10,121 nucleotides of DNA from Pseudomonadota bacterium (GTDB lineage Bacteria; Desulfobacterota; Anaeroferrophillalia; Anaeroferrophillales; Tharpellaceae), in contig WFRP01000241.1 in NCBI GenBank assembly GCA_015486505.1, forward strand, positions 1 to 10,121, read 5' to 3'. The position numbers and the translations under genes were made by a program. The notes beneath the pieces are model-generated. The model was not told where the DNA came from. It ran no database searches and saw only the letters and a program-made list of their open reading frames with translations. The first letter of the stretch is position 1; every line of letters starts with the position of its first letter. This document shows positions 6,067 to 10,121 of this stretch, piece after piece.

Positions 6067-7206
6067 CTATCTCCTTTTACTCTCATCAAGTGCTTTTAAG
6101 GCCGCTCCCCGGGACAGTGCTTCAATGTCGGTGATTATCTCAGTATAAATCCGCTTAAGCCCCGGTTTATCCAAATTTCCATCGATGACAAGATTTTCCA
6201 GCCGGTTCAGCGAATCGGTTAACTCGACCATCATCCTTTCTTCGAACTGTTTTTCGTAATATATATCAACCACGTACCCGATAGCCATGCCAATAGTAAA
6301 ACCCACAGCAGTACCAACCGGCCCAACTGTGCTTCCGCCTGCACTTCCGCCTAATGAGCAGACCATGGTCGAGCCTCCGGCTAACGTCGCCGTTGTGGCA
6401 CAAGCTGTTTCCATACCCGCTGCCAGCCAGGTGCCAACTGTGGCAATAACCGGAGTTACCACTTTTGCGGCTTCGGTACCTATTTCTATAACGCCATTGG
6501 AAAAAGTATTACCTGCAGCGAATGATAAAATCGTATAGGTAACGGCATCCTGACCATAGGTTTCGAGCTTGAGATCTAACTGTTTCTGGTAATCGGTAAG
6601 GAACGCTGACCATTCAGTATCCGACATTCTGATTTCAACGGGAACGTCATTCGCGGTCAATCTGATTCTCATCTCTGCCAGCATTTGGTTCCGGTTGGCG
6701 ACCAGGTCACTGGTGAATTCAACCATGGAATCTTTGAGCAGGCGTTTCAGTTCACTCCCGGAAACAATATGTTCCTCAAATTTATCATGAACATACCGGG
6801 CCGTATCGTGAGCCTCTTCATCATTCCACCACTGGTTCCATTTGTCGCCGACTATTTTGCCAAGAATTGTAAATTTCGATCCATATCCTTCGAGATCTTC
6901 CGTAAATTCAGGAATCCCGGCCCGATACTTAACAAAACCATCGGCGATAACCTGGAGGGCCCTTTTTCGGGCCTCTTCGTTTCTCTCTCTTTCAATCCGG
7001 ATGACCGGGAGCAAATCTTTTTCGTAGACCGCTTTAACGTCTATGGATTTTACCTGATACTTTATTTCCGGTAAAGACGCTTCAATCCGCGATCCTTTAT
7101 CAGGAGCAGACATCCTCCACATAATCAACAATAACGACAGCGCGCCAAAGACAAAAGCTAAGTCCCAGATGACCTGACTGATTTTTTCACCATTCCTTTT
7201 ATTCAT
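6067..7206 (-). CDS. Membrane-anchored protein with a glycine-rich hydrophobic tract
   Basis: I do not recognise this 379-residue protein. Residues ~13-30 (IWDLAFVFGALSLLLIMW) form an N-terminal TM anchor without a cleavage site. Residues 31-230 are hydrophilic and mostly helical, with a charged coil-like stretch (IRIERERNEEARKRAL, ~69-84). Residues ~248-312 are Gly/Ala/Ser/Thr-rich and hydrophobic (for example GGSAGGSTVGPVGTAVG, 286-302), like a glycine-zipper membrane hairpin, and the C-terminal ~65 residues are helical and charged. Such a tract could insert into a membrane or pack against one. GGGAG lies eight bases before the ATG, and no other in-frame start is as well placed. It heads an operon with the exported protein downstream and is divergent from ycjX across 840 bases, so a shared envelope-related role with the YcjX/YcjF-like pair is possible but unproven. 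A pore-forming or phage-derived origin is an alternative. Confidence 0.75.
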   Translation of the reverse strand: MNKRNGEKISQVIWDLAFVFGALSLLLIMWRMSAPDKGSRIEASLPEIKYQVKSIDVKAVYEKDLLPVIRIERERNEEARKRALQVIADGFVKYRAGIPEFTEDLEGYGSKFTILGKIVGDKWNQWWNDEEAHDTARYVHDKFEEHIVSGSELKRLLKDSMVEFTSDLVANRNQMLAEMRIRLTANDVPVEIRMSDTEWSAFLTDYQKQLDLKLETYGQDAVTYTILSFAAGNTFSNGVIEIGTEAAKVVTPVIATVGTWLAAGMETACATTATLAGGSTMVCSLGGSAGGSTVGPVGTAVGFTIGMAIGYVVDIYYEKQFEERMMVELTDSLNRLENLVIDGNLDKPGLKRIYTEIITDIEALSRGAALKALDESKRR

Positions 7207-7280
7207 AATTTTCTCCCTTTCCTGTCCTGAAATTTATGACTACATTATGAACGCTATCTGCCGACAACAACTATAAATAA

Positions 7281-7753
7281 TAAATGGCAGAGGTTGATAT
7301 TTTTTTATAAATGGCGGCAAATTTAAAATCATGTATATTGGGTATGTTGCAGACATCCATCTATCTCGCTATCCCGGCTTCGGCCATCGTCAGCAAAAAC
7401 TAAAAAAGGAATTTTGCTTTCCCAATTGTCATAAATGGCATAAGAAGTTGAATTTTTAATTTTGTTTACATTTTTGTAGCTATTCAGCCAAATTTTACCC
7501 CCCCCCCACCTTCTGGAGGGGGCGGGAGTGGTTTTTCGTAAGCGGTTGCGGAAACGATTTCGTTGTTTTTCGGAAGCGAGCGGGAGCCCATCAGCATTGC
7601 AACTGTTTGAGCGTAGCGAGTTTTGCAAGGCGGGCGAAGCGAGCGTAAGGAAAAACAGAAATCTTAACGCCTAGCGGAGAAAAACCGCGCCCGACCCCGG
7701 ATTCGGCTGAATAGTTACGAAAAAATTAAAATAACCGCGGCCTCTGCCATTTA
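7281..7753. repeat. Outer 13-bp inverted repeat enclosing a 447-bp non-coding segment
   Basis: TAAATGGCAGAGG (7281-7293) is the exact reverse complement of CCTCTGCCATTTA (7741-7753). The 9-mer ATAAATGGC also occurs in direct orientation at 7280-7288, 7307-7315 and 7431-7439. The enclosed segment holds no convincing gene, but contains the candidate MITE at 7471-7725. The outer arms may be the ends of a larger, decayed insertion that carried or received the inner one. No transposase is present. Confidence 0.5.
7471..7725. mobile_element. Candidate MITE-like element (255 bp, non-autonomous)
   Basis: The ends are inverted: TTTTTGTAGCTATTCAGCC (7471-7489) matches the reverse complement of 7705-7725 (GGCTGAATAGTTAC then GAAAAA) with one mismatch and one extra base. 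Inside are a run of ten C residues (7498-7507), an opposing GGAGGGGGCGGG stretch, and small palindromic modules such as GAGCGTAGCGAG and CGAAGCGAGCG. The composition differs from the AT-rich flanks. It encodes no transposase, so it would need one in trans. I see no clean target-site duplication; the AT-rich flanks even extend the inverted symmetry weakly. A structured RNA or plain intergenic repeat is the alternative. Confidence 0.55.
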
Positions 7754-7902
7754 GTACCTTACAGGTTATTTTCTGCACCAAAAAACAAGATTTAATAATC
7801 AGAAAATGTTCTGATAAGAGTACTTATTTGCGACCATCGGAAGTGCCCCTGGGTGCGGGCCGAAAAAGTCCGATTGGGTTGCGGGATCTATTCCCGCATT
7901 AG
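7750..7902 (+). repeat. Repeat-family copy B, upstream of ycjX
   Basis: This is a full-length copy, and its first 99 bases (7750-7848) are identical to 9463-9561. It contains two abutting palindromes, CAGAA-AATG-TTCTG (7800-7813) and ATAAG-AGTA-CTTAT (7814-7827). It also has a long-range stem, ATCGGA (7836-7841) with TCCGAT (7869-7874), and a terminal hairpin, GCGGGA (7881-7886) with TCCCGC (7892-7897), followed by ATTAG. No T tract follows, so it is not a terminator. It could be an operator cluster, a structured leader RNA, or a short dispersed repeat. Confidence 0.85.
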
Positions 7903-7917
7903 GTCATTTAGTTCAAT

Positions 7918-8016
7918 CAGATAATGTTCTGAGCGGATGTTGGATTGCGCACTTAAGAGCCGCTTGTTTGCAGCCCGGAAAAGATCGTTTCGGCTGTGGG
8001 GCCTGTTTCTGTGTTA
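7918..8016 (+). repeat. Degenerate repeat-family copy C, in tandem with copy B
   Basis: It opens CAGATAATGTTCTG, one base from the CAGAA-AATG-TTCTG palindrome of copy B. It is about as long as the matching part of B (99 against 103 bases). Its last 44 bases align ungapped with the end of B at 28 of 44 positions by hand count. The ATAAG-CTTAT palindrome is broken up by an insertion. It ends about 30 bases before the ycjX start codon, just ahead of the AAGGAG ribosome site (8033-8038). Confidence 0.5.
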
Positions 8017-8046
8017 ATAAAATATCCAATTTAAGGAGAGATAAAT

Positions 8047-9456
8047 ATGAGAGTTAAGGAAAATTTACTGGGAACAGCTTATAACCGACTCAGTGCTACC
8101 AGAAGTTCTCAGCGCATCGCCATTGTCGGCAGTCAGGCGTCGGGAAAAACCGTATTCCTGACCTCTCTTATATCTCATCTGAAGCATCATGACCCCAAGG
8201 CTATGAACCTGGGGCAAGGGGTGGAAATTCTCAAGTGTGAAGAAGTAGGCGGGAGTTTGTCTCTGGCAAAATTTCCTTATGAATACAATCGTTCCACCCT
8301 GGTTCACGACAATACCTGGCCGGCTAAAACCACGGATGCTTCCGTAATCAAACTTGAACTTAAACTTAAAAAGGGTCGTAAGCGGCCGGAACAGGTAATC
8401 TTGGAGTTTATGGATTTCCCCGGAGAAAGAGCCGTTGATTTCCAGATGTTTACCCGGAGTTACGAGGAATGGTCGGATATGGTTTTGGATAGTATTCAGG
8501 CCGATTGCTGCTATGCCGAATTAGCCCGGGAATTTAATGCGCTCTCAGAGAACATTACGGATGAAAAGGAAGTGACTTACGCCTATAAAAAATTTCTCGG
8601 TAATGCCCTGACCCAGAGATACAGTCGGATAATTACTCCTTCGGTATTTCTGATCGACTGTGAAGGAACCCGGCCGGATGCTGACGGTACGCCGGACATC
8701 TGGTGTAGAGAAAGATTCTGCGGTCTCAGTGCCGCAGAGGAGTTTGTGCCGTTGTCGAAACCGTCCCGTCTGAACAATAAAAAGCTTGCCGCAAAATTTG
8801 CCGACCGCTACCGGAAATATAAACGCAAGGTCGTAACCCCGCTGGTTAAATGGCTCAGTGATGCCGATCAGATGTTTATTCTGCTTGATACTCCGCAGAT
8901 TCTGGCCGGTGGTTCATCAATGTATAATGATGAACAGGCCATTGCGGAGCAGGTGATTGAGCTTTGTGATTACAAGAAAGGATTTTGGCATGATCTTTTT
9001 CAGGTCGGTTTTTTGGGGTGGCTGCTGTGCAAACCCTCACGTATCAGGCAGGTTGGTATTGTCGCGACAAAATCAGATATGGTGGCGACGAACGACGATA
9101 TTGACAATATGGAAAGTTTGATCCGGCAGATGACCTATAAGAAGCTGCGGGGAATTTCCGCGGATAAATTTGATTTTTTCACTTGCTCAACCGTGGTCAG
9201 CACCGAGCCTGTCGGTGGGCGGCCGCCACGTTTGCGGGGGCGTCTGGTCTATAACGCTCAAGGTGAAAAGATTAGCGAAAGCTCCTCGGAGATCGTTGAA
9301 TTTACACCCAGCCGGATGCCGGAATTCTGGCCGAATGATGACGAATGGGATAATTATAGTTTTCCTGATGTCTATCCCCAGGTTTCTGCCCGTCGGGACA
9401 CGCCGCCGCGCCAGGAGGGGCTTGAAAGAATTGTTAAATTTATTTTAGGACTGTAG
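8047..9456 (+). CDS. ycjX: YcjX family P-loop GTPase-like protein (DUF463)
   Basis: The product is 469 residues, close to the ~465 of E. coli YcjX. The P-loop GSQASGKT (28-35) comes early, followed by a Walker B/switch-like FMDFPGE (121-127) and TKSD (341-344) in the place of the NKxD guanine-recognition motif. FLIDCEGTRPDADG (201-214) is typical of the family. YcjX proteins are cytoplasmic nucleotide-binding proteins linked to envelope and heat-shock stress in E. coli, where ycjX is followed by the membrane-protein gene ycjF. The molecular role is not well defined. AAGGAG lies eight bases before the ATG, which fits the family N-terminus. A probable ycjF counterpart follows after 192 bases. 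Copies of one repeat family lie on both sides of the gene. The divergent envelope operon upstream may be functionally linked. Confidence 0.9.
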   Translation: MRVKENLLGTAYNRLSATRSSQRIAIVGSQASGKTVFLTSLISHLKHHDPKAMNLGQGVEILKCEEVGGSLSLAKFPYEYNRSTLVHDNTWPAKTTDASVIKLELKLKKGRKRPEQVILEFMDFPGERAVDFQMFTRSYEEWSDMVLDSIQADCCYAELAREFNALSENITDEKEVTYAYKKFLGNALTQRYSRIITPSVFLIDCEGTRPDADGTPDIWCRERFCGLSAAEEFVPLSKPSRLNNKKLAAKFADRYRKYKRKVVTPLVKWLSDADQMFILLDTPQILAGGSSMYNDEQAIAEQVIELCDYKKGFWHDLFQVGFLGWLLCKPSRIRQVGIVATKSDMVATNDDIDNMESLIRQMTYKKLRGISADKFDFFTCSTVVSTEPVGGRPPRLRGRLVYNAQGEKISESSSEIVEFTPSRMPEFWPNDDEWDNYSFPDVYPQVSARRDTPPRQEGLERIVKFILGL

Positions 9457-9462
9457 AGCTAT

Positions 9463-9617
9463 TTTAGTACCTTACAGGTTATTTTCTGCACCAAAAAACA
9501 AGATTTAATAATCAGAAAATGTTCTGATAAGAGTACTTATTTGCGACCATCGGAAGTGCCCTTGGGGTACGGGCCGCAAGACTCCGTTTGGGTTGCGGGG
9601 ATCTGTTCCCGCATTAG
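9463..9617 (+). repeat. Repeat-family copy D, between ycjX and the ycjF-like gene
   Basis: This full-length copy starts six bases after the ycjX stop codon. Its first 99 bases are identical to copy B; the rest differs at scattered positions. It keeps both palindromes (9513-9526 and 9527-9540). It also has an inner hairpin, GTGCCC (9556-9561) with GGGTAC (9565-9570), and the terminal hairpin GCGGGGA (9595-9601) with TTCCCGC (9606-9612). The changed bases in the terminal hairpin keep pairing if G-T pairs are allowed, which suggests a folded RNA or DNA structure under selection. Confidence 0.85.
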
Positions 9618-9648
9618 AACTGAGAAGGTTGAGGAGATATTGAAGGTT

Positions 9649-10121
9649 ATGAGTTATGACGACAGGTTTAAACCGAAAATGGCAGTGGGAAAAAGCAATG
9701 TGGTTAAGTCTCCGGATTTGGCTGAAAAATCAGGCAAAAATCCGCCGTTAGCGGTTAATTCAAATATGGCTGATTCCGACACTGCAGAGCCGCCCGCAAT
9801 AGGCCAATCTCTGGAATTCGAAGGCAGTCGGGCAGGTGATAATATGATAGATCGGCCCCAAAGCCTGCCGCAAGCGGTTGCAGATGTTGTTGATCACAGT
9901 GATTTCTCAAGTTGTCAAAACGACGGCCAGGTTGAGATTACGATTGATGATCTTGTGCAGCATTCAGGATCCGGCAGCTCCAGCCGGCTTCGTTCTTCAT
10001 TTTGGGGGCTGTTTCTGACTTTTGCTCTGGCTCTGCTGCTTCTCTATATCTATTCCCAATCGATAAGCCTGTTGCATAATGCTCTCGATATGCCGACTCC
10101 CGGCCGCTGGATTGCCGTTTG
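9649..10121 (+). CDS. Membrane protein in the YcjF position (DUF697-like?), 3' truncated by window
   Basis: The frame is open from ATG at 9649 to the window end, giving 157 residues. Residues 1-117 are polar, low-complexity and probably disordered or cytoplasmic, ending in an Arg/Ser-rich stretch (SGSGSSSRLRSS). Residues 118-135 (FWGLFLTFALALLLLYIY) form the first TM segment. The arrangement of long polar N-terminus, TM segment and position right behind ycjX matches YcjF of E. coli, but the visible part has no diagnostic YcjF sequence motif, so the assignment rests on context. GAGGAG lies 12 bases before the ATG, which is long, and GAAGG only two bases before it. A TTG at 9640 is an alternative start adding three residues. 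It lies downstream of ycjX across repeat copy D, so it is either co-transcribed with the repeat inside the message or driven from the repeat. Confidence 0.6.
   Translation, partial: MSYDDRFKPKMAVGKSNVVKSPDLAEKSGKNPPLAVNSNMADSDTAEPPAIGQSLEFEGSRAGDNMIDRPQSLPQAVADVVDHSDFSSCQNDGQVEITIDDLVQHSGSGSSSRLRSSFWGLFLTFALALLLLYIYSQSISLLHNALDMPTPGRWIAV

Noticed and set aside
7244..7270. Minus-strand promoter for the envelope operon (CAACAA / ATTATG read in reverse)
   Set aside because: The CATAAT -10 is good but the TTGTTG -35 is 15 bases away and weak. In AT-rich DNA this is too poor to list as a feature.
7329..7628. 99-residue minus-strand reading frame in the ycjX upstream region
   Set aside because: It spans the left end of the candidate MITE and its C10 tract, its composition is basic and low in order, and no ribosome site stands out. 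It looks like a chance frame through repeat DNA.
7881..7897. GCGGGA-TCTAT-TCCCGC hairpin as a terminator
   Set aside because: It is followed by ATTAGGTC with no T tract, and it lies upstream of a gene, so intrinsic termination is not supported.
7750..8016. Known riboswitch class in the ycjX leader
   Set aside because: I compared it with the c-di-GMP GEMM-type core from memory and saw no match; no other class signature was recognised either.
9170..9448. 92-residue plus-strand frame inside ycjX
   Set aside because: It is a different frame within a well-conserved gene, and its Arg/Ser/Pro-rich content is typical of an out-of-frame reading.
2106..9617. CRISPR array, given the CARF-like protein and repeats
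   Set aside because: The repeats are four dispersed copies of ~66-155 bases with genes between them, not short regular units with spacers. No cas gene is visible.

Overview
The window looks like an accessory region of a Gram-negative anaerobe, most likely a Desulfobacterota-type ('deltaproteobacterial') genome. The clues are the tail of a ferredoxin-like iron-sulfur protein, a YcjX/YcjF-type pair, a signal-peptide protein, and a small MITE-like element of a style I associate with that group. The taxonomy is an inference, not a reading.

Layout. 1-237: the 3' end of a 4Fe-4S protein and a strong rho-independent terminator. 325-2044 (minus): a probable transcription unit of a two-domain protein (N-terminal CARF-like nucleotide-sensor fold plus C-terminal cytidine-deaminase fold) followed by a type II toxin-antitoxin pair ordered hicB-hicA. 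2045-2466: a divergent intergenic region with a copy of a repeat family, an inverted repeat and a possible promoter. 2467-5073 (plus): an 868-residue, AT-rich gene whose product appears to hold two copies of a HEPN-plus-beta module around a macro-like domain. Only the C-terminal copy keeps an RNase-type RNxxxH motif and a CPxC zinc-ribbon-like pair. 5077-7206 (minus): a tight two-gene operon for a membrane-anchored protein with a Gly-rich hydrophobic tract and a signal-peptide/C-terminal-TM protein with three 12-residue repeats. 7207-8046: a long non-coding region holding a nested inverted-repeat element (candidate MITE) and two tandem units of the repeat family. 8047-10121 (plus): a YcjX-family P-loop GTPase and the start of a membrane protein in the YcjF position, separated by another copy of the repeat.

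How the genes may work together. The divergent pair (CARF-like deaminase and macro/HEPN protein) reads as a candidate nucleotide-signal immune system: one protein senses a small nucleotide ligand and deaminates a nucleoside or nucleotide, and the other may sense a nucleotide-derived ligand and cut RNA. The hicBA pair behind the deaminase fits a defence island. The YcjX/YcjF-like pair and the divergent envelope operon could form a membrane-stress module. The repeat family lies upstream of all three plus-strand genes from the 868-residue gene onward, so it may be a shared regulatory element. No CRISPR array, cas gene, transposase, tRNA or rRNA is visible. All domain calls were made by eye from motifs; no database search was run.
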